Shown piece after piece: positions 47,836 through 58,586 of a DNA stretch of 64,000 nt; position 1 is the stretch's first letter; each line of letters starts with the position of its first letter. Below the pieces are notes generated by a model. The model was not told the DNA's origin, ran no database searches, and saw nothing but the letters and a program-made list of their open reading frames with translations. The stretch comes from Streptomyces fagopyri (GTDB taxonomy: Bacteria > Actinomycetota > Actinomycetes > Streptomycetales > Streptomycetaceae): positions 372,001-436,000 of the forward strand of contig NZ_CP045643.1 in NCBI RefSeq assembly GCF_009498275.1, given 5' to 3'. A program made the position numbers and the translations under genes.

Positions 47836-48047
47836 CCGCGGACCCAACCCGCCCGATCCGGCGTCCAAGACCGCCGCGATCATTCGCAGGGCCCATCGGG
47901 GGATGTTCGCGAACTCGACGTCGTCGGGGAGTGTCTCCTGTGGGCCCGCGCCTTCCACCACGCCCACGTCCGGCCGTCCGCGCCCGGTAATGTGCGCGAC
48001 TGCGACACCCTGCCGCGCGGCGGATACCTGTGAAGGGAGAAGGCGGC

Positions 48048-48524
48048 ATGCGTCTGGGCATCACGGGCCACCGAGGCCTGTCCGCGAAGGTCGAAGCCCA
48101 AGTGCGCGCCGAGCTGGCCAAGGTGGTCGATGCCTACGACGCCGAGGACCTGGTGGCCATCAGCTGCATCTCCGACGGACCTGACGTCTGGTTCGCCCAG
48201 GCCGTCCTCGATCACGGTGGCCGGCTGGAGGCCGTCATCCCAGCGGCCGAGTACCGCGAGAACCTGCCCGCCTGGCACTACCCGGTGTACGACGAACTGA
48301 TGGCGCGGGCCGTCGACGTTCATCACACCGGCATGAAGGAGTCGACATCGCAGGCCCATCAGGCGGGCAGCGAGATCGTGGTGGGCCTCGCAGACCAACT
48401 GATCGCGGTATGGGACGGGCGACCTGCCCGCGGCTACGGCGGCACCGCGGACGTCGTCGCGTACGCGCACAGTGTCGGCCTTCCCATACGCGTCATCTGG
48501 CCCCACGGCGCCACGCGGGACTGA
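48048..48524 (+). CDS. Stand-alone SLOG-superfamily (LOG/DprA-like) nucleotide-binding protein
   Basis: GGGAGAAGG lies before the ATG at 48048, giving 158 residues. The N-terminus LGITGHRG (3-10) is a Rossmann-like nucleotide loop. The later RGYGGTADVVAYAHSVGLPIRVIWP matches the GGTxxxV loop of SLOG/LOG proteins. Family members bind nucleotides or NAD-derived ligands, and some act as sensors in defence systems. Here there is no fused effector and no defence neighbour, so the role is unknown. A GTG at 48030 is a possible alternative start. Confidence 0.7.
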   Translation: MRLGITGHRGLSAKVEAQVRAELAKVVDAYDAEDLVAISCISDGPDVWFAQAVLDHGGRLEAVIPAAEYRENLPAWHYPVYDELMARAVDVHHTGMKESTSQAHQAGSEIVVGLADQLIAVWDGRPARGYGGTADVVAYAHSVGLPIRVIWPHGATRD

Positions 48525-48612
48525 TTCACCGAAGTACGCGCAGCGGGAGAGAGGCCCTCCCCTGCTGTGGTCGCCGCAGGGCGCTCCAGACCAGCCATGG
48601 CCGTCCCGTCTC

Positions 48613-48643
48613 GTTCCATTCCGTTCCGTTCCGTTCCGTTCCG
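48613..48643. repeat. Pentanucleotide GTTCC tandem repeat
   Basis: Six consecutive five-base units (GTTCC, ATTCC, then four GTTCC) lie in the gap between the SLOG and metallopeptidase genes, with short CCAGCCG repeats shortly after. Slippage could make the length variable. Confidence 0.8.
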
Positions 48644-48729
48644 GCAGATCGGGACCTGCAGCAGCCACCAGCCGCCAGCCGCCAGCGGGGACGCGGTTCC
48701 CACGTTGTTCGTGTTCTCCGGCACGTTCC

Positions 48730-49632
48730 TCAACCGAAGGTGTTGCACCGGGCGACGCTGCCGGAGCCGTAGCCGGTGGAGAACCACTGTTGGCGTTGAC
48801 TCGCGGAGCCGTGGGTCCAGGTGTCGGGCGTGACCTTGCCCTGGTACCGCTCCTGGATGCGGTCGTCGCCAACCGCGGCGGCCGCGTCCAGTCCGCGGTT
48901 GATGTCGTCCTGGGTCAGCTCGGTGATCAGTGGCTTTCCGCTCCTGGGATCACGTGTGGTGGTGGCGTGGTGGGCCCACACTCCGGCGTAGCAGTCCGCC
49001 TGGAGTTCCAGTTTCACCGAGCCGCTGTTCTGGCCCTGACCACTGCCCCGTGAGATCGTGCCGCTGAGGTCCTGGATGTGGTGCCCGTATTCGTGCGCGA
49101 TGACGTAGGCCTCGGCGAAAGGCCCGCCCTTGGCACCGAACTTGCCGCTCAGGTCGTCGAAGAACCCGAGGTCGAGGTAGACCTTGTCATCGGCGGAGCA
49201 GTAGAAGGGGCCGACGTCGGAGGTGGCGTTCCCGCAGCCCGTGTTCACGCTGCTGGTGAACAGGAACGTCGGGGCCGGCTCGTAGGACTTGCCGGCGGTC
49301 GTCTCCGTCTGCTTCCAGAACGCCTGGACACTGTCGACCACGGCGACGATCCGGCACTCTTCCTTGCGGTTGGCATCGGCCCCGGTCCGGCAGTTGGCCG
49401 CCAGGTCGGCGGCGGACCTCCCCGATCCGGTACCGGTGCCCGGTGCGGAAGCGGTGCCGTCCGAGCCGAACAGGCCCGGGTCCACGCCGAAGACCACCGA
49501 TGCGACCAGCACCAGGAGCCCGACCACTCCACCGCCGACGGTCTTCCCGCCGCCGGGTATGCCGCCCAGCGCTCCGCCTCGATTGTCCTGCACCTCGGAC
49601 GTGTCCAGGGCAGCGTCGTCGTCGAATTGCAT
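48730..49632 (-). CDS. Neutral zinc metallopeptidase, YpfJ/KPN_02809 family
   Basis: The ATG at 49632 gives 300 residues starting [20 protein letters not shown], the usual start of this family. One membrane helix (about 30-48) anchors it with the domain outside. The zinc motif HEYGHH lies near residue 170 and a further acidic ligand segment in [11 protein letters not shown] near 200. Cysteines in NCRTG, ECRIV and TGCGN may form disulfides. Substrate is unknown. The upstream codon at 49650 is less likely. Confidence 0.9.
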   Translation of the reverse strand: MQFDDDAALDTSEVQDNRGGALGGIPGGGKTVGGGVVGLLVLVASVVFGVDPGLFGSDGTASAPGTGTGSGRSAADLAANCRTGADANRKEECRIVAVVDSVQAFWKQTETTAGKSYEPAPTFLFTSSVNTGCGNATSDVGPFYCSADDKVYLDLGFFDDLSGKFGAKGGPFAEAYVIAHEYGHHIQDLSGTISRGSGQGQNSGSVKLELQADCYAGVWAHHATTTRDPRSGKPLITELTQDDINRGLDAAAAVGDDRIQERYQGKVTPDTWTHGSASQRQQWFSTGYGSGSVARCNTFG

Positions 49633-49782
49633 TCGCTGACTTTCCCTCAAGCAGCGCGTCGGCCCGCCCCGCGTCGTGACGCTCGCCTACCCCGTGAAGG
49701 CGGATTCACATCCGGTCCGCCGCGGGCCGGTTGGGCAGGGCTTCGCTGTGAGCCGGCGGATGAGGGGGCCGATCACCGCGGG

Positions 49783-49920
49783 GTGATGACCGTTTCGAGA
49801 CGGCGAGTGCGGATTTCGTGGTCGCGGGTACGCCGGCCGAGGCGGATGAGCCGACCGCAGGTCCGCTCGACCACCCAGCGCCAGGGAATCACCGTGAATT
49901 CCAGCCGGATTCCCGCACGG
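49783..49920 (-). pseudogene. IS5-like transposase C-terminal remnant
   Basis: The minus-strand frame reads GIRLEFTVIPWRWVVERTCG then RLIRLGRRTRDHEIRTRRLE. WRWVVERTxxxL followed by R-rich helix is the diagnostic C-terminal region of IS5-type transposases. Nothing else of the element remains. It abuts the F420-reductase-like gene end at 49929. Confidence 0.75.
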
Positions 49921-49928
49921 GGTGCGGA

Positions 49929-50525
49929 TCAGCGGGCGATCGAGATCGCGAAAGGCGTGAATCCGCTGGACCGCATCACGTGCGGAACGAACAGGATCGC
50001 GGCTTCCGTCGCGCGGGCGGTCCGGATCCCGCCGAGGTCAGTGATCCACTCCTTGCGCCAGCCGAGGTCGGTGAGCAGTTCGCGGACGGTCTGCTTGGCC
50101 TGCGGGTCGTCGCCGGAGAGGAAGACGTCGGGCGCCTGGGTGAGCACGGCCGGCGCGGTCATCACCGGGAAGAGCATGGTGTTGAGGGTCTTGACGACGC
50201 GCGTCTCGGGGAGTGCTTCCTGAAGTTGCTCGGCGAGGCTCGAACCGGGGTAGATCAGGTCGCCGGGCAGTCCGTCCGGTCCGTCGACGGTGGCGTTGGA
50301 GACGTCGACGAGGATCTTGCCGCGAAGTTCCACGCGCAGGGCGACGAGCCGGTCCAGTGAGCCGGCGCCCGGGGTCGCGTTGATGACGATCCGCGCCGTC
50401 CGGGCAGCGTCGGCGGCGGCGCCCGGCGCGCGGTCCGCCACGGTCACCTCATGCCCTGCCCGGGTGAGTGCAGTGGCCAGGTTGCCGCCGACGCGGCCGT
50501 TTCCGAGAACTGCGATCGTGGTCAT
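49929..50525 (-). CDS. NADPH-dependent F420 reductase-like NAD(P)-binding protein
   Basis: This 198-residue single Rossmann domain has GNGRVGGNLA (8-17) and an NATPGAGS segment. The remainder follows the F420:NADPH oxidoreductase/NPD fold (LVDVSNATVDGP, VKTLNTMLFPVM). It may transfer hydride between NADPH and a flavin-type cofactor. Direct F420 use is not proven. It lies 42 bases downstream of the inositol-phosphatase-like gene and is probably co-transcribed, opposite the LysR gene. Confidence 0.83.
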   Translation of the reverse strand: MTTIAVLGNGRVGGNLATALTRAGHEVTVADRAPGAAADAARTARIVINATPGAGSLDRLVALRVELRGKILVDVSNATVDGPDGLPGDLIYPGSSLAEQLQEALPETRVVKTLNTMLFPVMTAPAVLTQAPDVFLSGDDPQAKQTVRELLTDLGWRKEWITDLGGIRTARATEAAILFVPHVMRSSGFTPFAISIAR

Positions 50526-50567
50526 GATGATCTGGTCCTTTCCGTGCGTGCGGGTGGTGGTGTGCGG

Positions 50568-51386
50568 TCAGCGTGAGAGCGTGGCAACGGCCTCGGCGTG
50601 GACGCCGGGCGCGGCTGCCAGGAGGCTCTCGCTCCGCGGGGTCCAGGGGCGGCCCTCGGCGTCCGAGATCCGTCCGCCGGCCTCGGTGACGAGCAGCGCC
50701 CCGGGCAGCAGGTCAGCGCGGGCGCCGGCGAACTGCCAGAAGGCGTCGATCCGGCCGGCGGCTACGTTCACCAGGTGCAGGGTCGCGGGCACGGCGGTGC
50801 GGACGACGAGCGCGTCGAAGAGCATCGCGGTGATCGAGGAGCCGACGCGCCGTACGACCTCCTCGTCCTCGTCCGGCCGGGCCTGGCTGGTGGCCACGAT
50901 GCTCAGGCCGAGGTCAGCGGCCCGGGAGACGTGCAGCGGCCTGCCGTCGAGGTGCGCGCCCCCGCCGGTGAGCGCGGTGTAGGTCTCGCCGGTCAACGGC
51001 AGGTGGACCACGGTGAGCACCGGCTGGTTGTCGCGCACGAGCGTGGCGGTCACCGCCCACTCCGGCAGGGCGTGCAGGTGGTTGACATTGCCCTCGGCCG
51101 GATCCACGACCCACCATTCGCCGGACGGCAGCGCCCCGCCGTCCAGTTCGTCCTCCACCCAGCCGGCGCCCGGACGCAGGCGTGTGAGACGGGGGCGCAG
51201 GATGTCGAGGGCCGTGTCGTCGTTGGCGGCGAGCGCGCGCATCAGCTCTTCGCGGGTCTGGTAGCGGACCACCTCGCCGAAGCGCTCCCGCAGCGCCGAA
51301 CCGGCCGCGCGCACGGCGGTCACGGTCTGGCCGAGCAGGTCGGCGTCGGAGGCGGGGGCGTCGGTGGTCTGAAGCGTTTCGGACAT
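50568..51386 (-). CDS. Inositol monophosphatase-family protein with altered metal motifs
   Basis: The ATG at 51386 gives 272 residues of the IMPase/bisphosphate-nucleotidase fold. The first motif, normally DPxDGT, is here DPAEGN (95-100), and the WDxAAG motif is ADLLPG near 240. The upstream acidic pair VEDE (77-80) is kept. Sugar-phosphate or nucleotide phosphatase activity is therefore uncertain and may be lost or shifted. It is divergent from a LysR regulator and followed by the F420-reductase-like gene. Confidence 0.82.
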   Translation of the reverse strand: MSETLQTTDAPASDADLLGQTVTAVRAAGSALRERFGEVVRYQTREELMRALAANDDTALDILRPRLTRLRPGAGWVEDELDGGALPSGEWWVVDPAEGNVNHLHALPEWAVTATLVRDNQPVLTVVHLPLTGETYTALTGGGAHLDGRPLHVSRAADLGLSIVATSQARPDEDEEVVRRVGSSITAMLFDALVVRTAVPATLHLVNVAAGRIDAFWQFAGARADLLPGALLVTEAGGRISDAEGRPWTPRSESLLAAAPGVHAEAVATLSR

Positions 51387-51486
51387 GGTGGTGCTCCCTG
51401 GTGAGGAGGGGATGAGGCCGGCCGGGCCGAGCCGCCCGTTCCGTCTTGCGCTCTCATCTCGAAGGTATACAGCCACCCGATTAACT

Positions 51487-51538
51487 TCAAATGCATGTCA
51501 AGCACGACTAGGATTACTCAAATGCAATTGGATTTGAA
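51487..51538. promoter_or_regulatory. Candidate LysR operator repeats
   Basis: TCAAATGCA occurs at 51487-51495 and 51518-51526, 31 bases (three helical turns) apart, with the inverse ATTTGAA at 51532-51538. The second copy overlaps the LysR start codon. Divergent position and AT content fit autoregulation. Confidence 0.5.
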
Positions 51539-52421
51539 CCTGCTCGCCGCGCTCGACGCGCTGCTGGAGGAGGGAAGTGTGGCCGGGGCGGCCGCGCGCC
51601 TGCACGTCACCGCCCCCGCGATGAGCCGGAGTCTGGGTCGAATCCGGCGCACGACCGGGGATCAGATCCTGGTGCGCACCGGCCGCACGATGACCCCGAC
51701 GCCGTACGCGATCGCCGTCCGGGAACAGGTGCATGAGCTGCTGCATCAGGTCCAGGGAGTGCTGGCACCGAGCCACGAACTCGATCTGGCGACGTTGGAG
51801 CGCACTTTCACACTCCGCTGGCACGATTCACTGGTCGCCTTGAGCGGCCCCGCACTGCTCGCGGCCGTCCGCGAACAGGCGCCGGGTGTGCGCTTGCGCT
51901 TCGTCGCGGAATCGAGCATCGACACACCCGAGTTGCGCCGCGGCGAGGTCGACCTGGAGGCGAACGCCAACCGCCCGAGCGCACCGGACATCCGTGCCGA
52001 GAGCGTGGGCGAGACCGGCCTCGTCATCGTCGTGAGGCAGGGGCACCCTCTCGCGCGCGTCAAGACCGTCACCGCGAAGCAGTACGCCGACGCCGAGCAC
52101 GTCACCGTCTCGCGACGCGGAAACCTCAGCAACGCCGTCGACGCCGCCCTCGCACAACTCGGCCTGACCCGCAGCGTGGTGGCGACCGTGCCCACGGAAG
52201 CGGCCGCGCTGGAGTTCGCGCGCGGCTCCGATCTCCTGATCAGCGTTCCCGAAGCCACCACCCGGTCCGCAGTCGCCGACCTCGGCCTGACCGTGCTCCC
52301 CCTCCCGGTCGAACTACCCTCGGCACCCGTGTACCTGTCGTGGCATCAGCGCTACGACACCGACCACGCCCACGCCTGGCTGCGCGGGCTGGCACGCACC
52401 GCGCTGAGCGTTGTCCCGTGA
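51522..52421 (+). CDS. LysR family transcriptional regulator
   Basis: The ATG at 51522 has AGGA eight bases upstream and gives 299 residues beginning MQLDLNLLAALDALL, the family's usual start. An ATG at 51495 is possible. The HTH is EGSVAGAAARLHVTAPAMSRSLGRIR (about 16-42), and the effector domain covers 90-295. It probably controls the divergent phosphatase-like and reductase-like genes in response to an unknown ligand. Confidence 0.9.
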   Translation: MQLDLNLLAALDALLEEGSVAGAAARLHVTAPAMSRSLGRIRRTTGDQILVRTGRTMTPTPYAIAVREQVHELLHQVQGVLAPSHELDLATLERTFTLRWHDSLVALSGPALLAAVREQAPGVRLRFVAESSIDTPELRRGEVDLEANANRPSAPDIRAESVGETGLVIVVRQGHPLARVKTVTAKQYADAEHVTVSRRGNLSNAVDAALAQLGLTRSVVATVPTEAAALEFARGSDLLISVPEATTRSAVADLGLTVLPLPVELPSAPVYLSWHQRYDTDHAHAWLRGLARTALSVVP

Positions 52422-52524
52422 TCGCCCGGCGTCCGGGCAGGGTGAAGCTCCTCGATCCGGCACTTGCGACGCACACATGTCCTCCACCCCGACACCGCTC
52501 CCGGCGCGTGTGCGTCATGCATGA

Positions 52525-52549
52525 ATGAAAGTATTTGCAGTACTTTCAT
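52525..52549. promoter_or_regulatory. AT-rich inverted repeat upstream of the SpoIIE phosphatase gene
   Basis: ATGAAAGTA (52525-52533) and TACTTTCAT (52541-52549) are perfect 9-base arms around TTTGCAG. The block is unusually AT-rich for this genome and lies 127 bases before the start. It may be an operator or hairpin. Confidence 0.5.
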
Positions 52550-52675
52550 GAATTTTCATAGCTATTGTCAATGTATGTCTCGGGTAAAGGTGGCACTCTC
52601 GGTCGGCTCCGGAATCAGGGTGGAGCCGGCCGGGCAGGCGGTGACCGGTCGGGTGTCCGGTCTCCAGGAAGGTCG

Positions 52676-54793
52676 GTGACGGTCGTGGTGTCTGCCGCGT
52701 CGGGCTCCGTACAGGACTGGAAGAAGTTGGCCCGCCTCTTCCGGCGCCTGGTGACGGACGCCGACGCGTCGAGCGCCATGCTGTTCCTTCTGCCGCCCGA
52801 GGAGCCGGTCCTGCGGTTGGCGATGCTGTACGGAGCGTCCTGGACCGTCGTCTCCCCCTGGGCACGAATCCATGTGGAAGAGGCGATTCCGGCCGCAGAC
52901 GCGACGCGCGAAAGGCGCACGGTCTGGGTCGGCGACCCCGAGGAGCTGGCACTCCGCTATCCCCGGCTCGCCCTCATGGTTCCCGACCACGCCGTGGCGG
53001 CTGCCCCGGTCGTCGCCGGTGAGGTCGTGCGGGGTACCGCCTGCCTGCTGTGGCCTCCGTCGCACCCCACGCACCTGAGCCCGCGCGAAGAGGGGGCGAT
53101 CGAGGCGTTCTGCCACCGCGCGGGCCTGTTGCTGGAGCGCGCGGCACACCGGGGACAGCCGCTATTGCCCGGCGAGCGTCCCATGGCACTGCCTGCGGAA
53201 CGGTCCAGCACTCCCGACCACGCCGGAGCACTGGCGGCCTACGACTATGCGGTGCGGCTTCCCGGGGCGATGTCCCTGGATCTGGAAGGCCGGATCACCT
53301 TCGCGAGCGATGCGGCTAGCGACCTGCTCGGAGTGGGCGCGGCCGACCTGCTGGGTGCACGACCCTGGGAGCGTCTGCGGTGGCTCAGTGGTCCCGACTT
53401 CGAGGACCGGTTCCGTGCCACGGTCATCGGCCACCAGCCCGCTCGTTTCACCGTCACCCGCACACCCGATAGGTGTCTGTCCTTCGAGCTCTACCCAGAT
53501 GCCTCCGGTGTCAGCGTCCACATGTCGGCCCTCCCCCAGACGTCACCGGCCGGTCAGCGCCGACCCGCGCCGCCTCTCGTGGAGCCCACGGAGATCAAAC
53601 CGTTCCACCTGTTGATGCACCTCGCGGCAAGCCTCACGGAGACGGTACGGGTGAGCGATGTCGCCGAGACCATCGCCAACCAGTTCCTTCCCGCCTTCGG
53701 CGCCGCGGGCCTGATCCTGATGACCGCGTCCGAAGGTCGACTGCGGGTCGTCGGTCACCGCGGCTACGACACCGCCTTCCTGTCCCTCTTCGACGGCCAC
53801 TCCCTGGCCTCCGACAATCCGCCCGCGAAGGCCCTCGCCGGGCACAGCCCCATGTTCTTCAGCAGTTTCGCCGAGTTCCGGCAGACCTACCCGGACGCTG
53901 TCCAGTACGACACCAGGAGCGCGTGGGCGTTTCTGCCGCTGGTCATCCGCGGCCGGCCGGTGGGAATTCTCGTACTGTCCTTCGACCGGACCCGACAGTT
54001 CCCGACGACGGAGCGCAATCTCCTGATGTCAGTGGCCGGACTGGTCGCTCAAGCCCTGGACAGGGCCTGCCTGCACGAAGCCAGGGACGATCTCGCCCGC
54101 ACCCTGCAGACCGGTCTGCTCCCGCAACGACTACCCGCTGTTCCCGGCTTGCGGACCGCCGCCCGCTACCTGCCCGCGGCTCACGGCATGGATGTCGGAG
54201 GCGACTTCTACGACCTCATCCGATGCGGCACCGCAAGCGTCACAGCGGTCATCGGAGACGTCGAAGGCCACACCGTCCGCGCCGCGGCCCTGATGGGCCA
54301 GCTGCGTACCGCCGTTCACACCCACGCCGCCGTGGGCATGCGCCCGGACGATCTCCTGACCCGCACCAACCAGGTGATGTGCGACCTCGATCCCGGTCTC
54401 TTCGCCAGTTGCCTCTGCATCCAGCTCGACATGGTCCGGCGCCGGGCACTCCTGGCCACGGCCGGACACCCGCCGCCACTCCTGCGCCGTCCCGACGGCC
54501 GTACGGAAGTCCTCGTAGTGCCCCCGGGACCACTGCTCGGCATCGCCGCCGACGCCGACTATCCGGCAGTGGACCTTGCTTTGTCCTCAGGCGTCACTCT
54601 GGCGCTCTACACCGACGGGCTCGTCGAAGCACCCGGCATCGACATCGACGATGCCATCGGCGCCCTCGCCGACCGACTGGCCCAGGCCCCGAACGACGAC
54701 GTCGAAGGCCTCACCGAGACCCTCCTCCACCATGCCTCGCTCAAGCCGCGCACCGACGACATCGCCATACTGCTGGTCCAGGTCACGAACTGA
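52676..54793 (+). CDS. SpoIIE-type PP2C serine phosphatase with GAF, PAS and GAF domains
   Basis: The GTG at 52676 has AGGAAGG upstream and gives 705 residues. A TTG at 52565 lacks a ribosome site. Order: GAF-like domain (1-150), PAS-like domain (about 185-290, SLDLEGRITFASDAASDLLGVG), GAF domain (about 315-470), SpoIIE phosphatase (about 480-705) with MDVGGDFYDLI, GDVEGHTVRAAALMG, TDGLVEAPG and TDDIAILL metal motifs. No kinase domain is fused. It probably dephosphorylates an anti-sigma-factor antagonist after sensing a signal. No antagonist gene is adjacent. Confidence 0.88.
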   Translation: MTVVVSAASGSVQDWKKLARLFRRLVTDADASSAMLFLLPPEEPVLRLAMLYGASWTVVSPWARIHVEEAIPAADATRERRTVWVGDPEELALRYPRLALMVPDHAVAAAPVVAGEVVRGTACLLWPPSHPTHLSPREEGAIEAFCHRAGLLLERAAHRGQPLLPGERPMALPAERSSTPDHAGALAAYDYAVRLPGAMSLDLEGRITFASDAASDLLGVGAADLLGARPWERLRWLSGPDFEDRFRATVIGHQPARFTVTRTPDRCLSFELYPDASGVSVHMSALPQTSPAGQRRPAPPLVEPTEIKPFHLLMHLAASLTETVRVSDVAETIANQFLPAFGAAGLILMTASEGRLRVVGHRGYDTAFLSLFDGHSLASDNPPAKALAGHSPMFFSSFAEFRQTYPDAVQYDTRSAWAFLPLVIRGRPVGILVLSFDRTRQFPTTERNLLMSVAGLVAQALDRACLHEARDDLARTLQTGLLPQRLPAVPGLRTAARYLPAAHGMDVGGDFYDLIRCGTASVTAVIGDVEGHTVRAAALMGQLRTAVHTHAAVGMRPDDLLTRTNQVMCDLDPGLFASCLCIQLDMVRRRALLATAGHPPPLLRRPDGRTEVLVVPPGPLLGIAADADYPAVDLALSSGVTLALYTDGLVEAPGIDIDDAIGALADRLAQAPNDDVEGLTETLLHHASLKPRTDDIAILLVQVTN

Positions 54794-55059
54794 TCCACGA
54801 CTCCGGTCAAGCCCGCCCACGTCGGCCGACGTACAGAGGCGCCCGTCCAGGTGAGCCAGTGGCCCACCCGGCGCGGTGCTCGGGCAGGTCGGGATGCGAC
54901 TGGAGCGGGGCTGCGCACCGACCGTGGGCCGGCCGCTCGTTGACCCGCCAGGTCGTCGGGTCTCCCGGCCCGCCGGTGTCGATCACCCGCGGGCCGGCCT
55001 GCCGCACCGCGCGGGGGATGATGGGGACGGAATGACGGAACGCGAGGTCAGGAGCTTCC

Positions 55060-55398
55060 ATGGCGAAGCCGGTTCACCAACCCCGTGAGGATGCGGAGTT
55101 CGATTTCATCCTCAGGATGAGCGCAGTCCCGGTCCTCGCGTATTTCACTGGGACATGGCCCAAGGCAATCGAACCCTGCCGGGCGATGGACCTCGTCGTG
55201 GGCGACATCGCCGACGAGTACACAGGCCGCCTGACGGCCGTCCGTACCGACATCACGCGCTGTCCGGCCGCAACCCGGCGGTACGGGATCACCGGAGCCC
55301 CCTCGTACGTCCTGCTGAAGGAAGGAGAGGCGGTGGCACACGGCACGGGGTCCCTGACCATCGCCGAGGTGCGGGGGGTTCTCGACGGCCACCTCTGA
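55060..55398 (+). CDS. Thioredoxin-family protein with an expanded monothiol active site
   Basis: This 112-residue protein has the thioredoxin fold pattern VLAYFTGTWPKAIEPCRAMD. The usual WCGPC is replaced by TWPKAIEPC, so only C40 remains, with a three-residue expansion. The cis-proline loop is GAPSYVLL (78-85). It cannot form the normal dithiol and may instead bind partners or use C40 with C68 (ITRCPA). It stands alone. Small relatives of this type are known in Streptomyces. Confidence 0.75.
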   Translation: MAKPVHQPREDAEFDFILRMSAVPVLAYFTGTWPKAIEPCRAMDLVVGDIADEYTGRLTAVRTDITRCPAATRRYGITGAPSYVLLKEGEAVAHGTGSLTIAEVRGVLDGHL

Positions 55399-55643
55399 GC
55401 GGCCGCCGTGCACCGCGGCCGCGACGCCCGTACCGGCTGGGAGCGTCAGAGGCAGTCAGGGCTCATCTGCGTGATGGCACTCGGCGCGTTCTGGACACAA
55501 GGCCTTGGATGGCACCCGAGCGAGTGTGCGGGGTGGGCTCCGGGGCCGGAATGCGGGTGAGCGAGAAAACCCGGACCGCCGGATGTCGCGAGGCGTAGAA
55601 GTCGCCCTGGCCGTCATCGCCGGGGATGGTATCCGGCTGTGGG

Positions 55644-55868
55644 TCAGCCGGTTGCGGGCTGTCGGAGTTCGCGGCGGGTGGTGACCCAGTGCCCGGTGAC
55701 GAAGACCTGGCCCGCCGTCGAGACCTCGCGTACGGCGAGTGCGGTCGAGGCGTCCCGCACGGCCTCGGTCACCGCCGGCGGGACCACCGCGTCCGCGCCC
55801 GCGAGCACCGCCCGCCCCACGTACCCCCGCAGCGACTGAGCTCCGTATCCGAAGGTGCAGCTCAGCAT
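55644..55868 (-). CDS. Small hypothetical protein or gene remnant
   Basis: A 74-residue frame reads MLSCTFGYGAQSLRGYVGRA then VLAGADAVVPPAVTEAVRDA and ends ELRQPATG. Its composition is protein-like, but no family was recognised. It may be the C-terminal end of a lost gene. It is divergent from the TetR gene at 55906. The remaining part of 55399-55905 holds nothing supported. Confidence 0.3.
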   Translation of the reverse strand: MLSCTFGYGAQSLRGYVGRAVLAGADAVVPPAVTEAVRDASTALAVREVSTAGQVFVTGHWVTTRRELRQPATG

Positions 55869-55890
55869 TTTTGCGTGACTGCATGTTTGC

Positions 55891-55901
55891 CATACTGTAT
55901 G
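55891..55901. promoter_or_regulatory. Palindrome at the TetR start (candidate operator)
   Basis: CATACTGTATG is a perfect 11-base palindrome five bases before the TetR ATG. It would block the efflux operon's transcript if bound by the TetR protein. Confidence 0.5.
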
Positions 55902-55905
55902 AATT

Positions 55906-58166
<2,261 letters not shown>

Positions 58167-58269
58167 CCCCAGCCCCGTGCGCCCCATGGCCGGCCGTACG
58201 ACCCAACCAGGAGCACGCACATGAGCGTCCACGCCTTCGCCGTCACCACCGCCGCACCTGCGCCCGCAG

Positions 58270-58430
58270 GCGCCGGGCGACCTCGGCCCCGACCACTTCC
58301 TGTGCGAGCACATGAGGAAGACCCGCCCCGAGGCTGCTGACACCGACGAAGTCCGGTGGAACAACACGAAGTTCCTGGTGGGCAAGGACGGCGCGGTGCC
58401 GCGCCGGCACGAACCCGATGTCACGCCCCA
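58270..58430 (+). pseudogene. Glutathione-peroxidase-like C-terminal fragment
   Basis: The frame contains EVRWNNTKFLVGKDG then AVPRRHEPDVTPQRI, the end of the glutathione peroxidase fold (usual pattern WNFTKFLVxRDGxVxxRxxPxxxP). The active-site part is missing. The fragment stops at a large inverted repeat. Confidence 0.5.
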
Positions 58431-58432
58431 GC

Positions 58433-58471
58433 GGATCAACCCAGGCTCTCGCCGAGACCCTGGGTTGATCC
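58433..58471. terminator. Large inverted repeat, probable terminator
   Basis: GGATCAACCCAGG (58433-58445) and CCTGGGTTGATCC (58459-58471) are perfect 13-base arms with an inner TCTC/GAGA pairing. It lies between the efflux operon and the molybdopterin operon. It may instead be a mobile-element relic, since no T-run follows. Confidence 0.55.
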
Positions 58472-58586
58472 GAACAGCAGTACGCCGCAGACGCAGTCCA
58501 CTGCGTCCGGGCAGCCCGTGGAACCATGGCCTCCGCAGATCGGGTCGCACGGCAGATGCCGTCGCCCTTACGTCAGGAGAACGGCA

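Noticed and set aside
48613..48643. GTTCC tract as a coding repeat
   Set aside because: It lies in the gap after the SLOG gene stop and before the metallopeptidase stop, with no supported frame through it.
53473..55035. Open frame of 520 codons overlapping the SpoIIE gene
   Set aside because: Arg/Pro-rich shifted frame of the SpoIIE gene with no domain.
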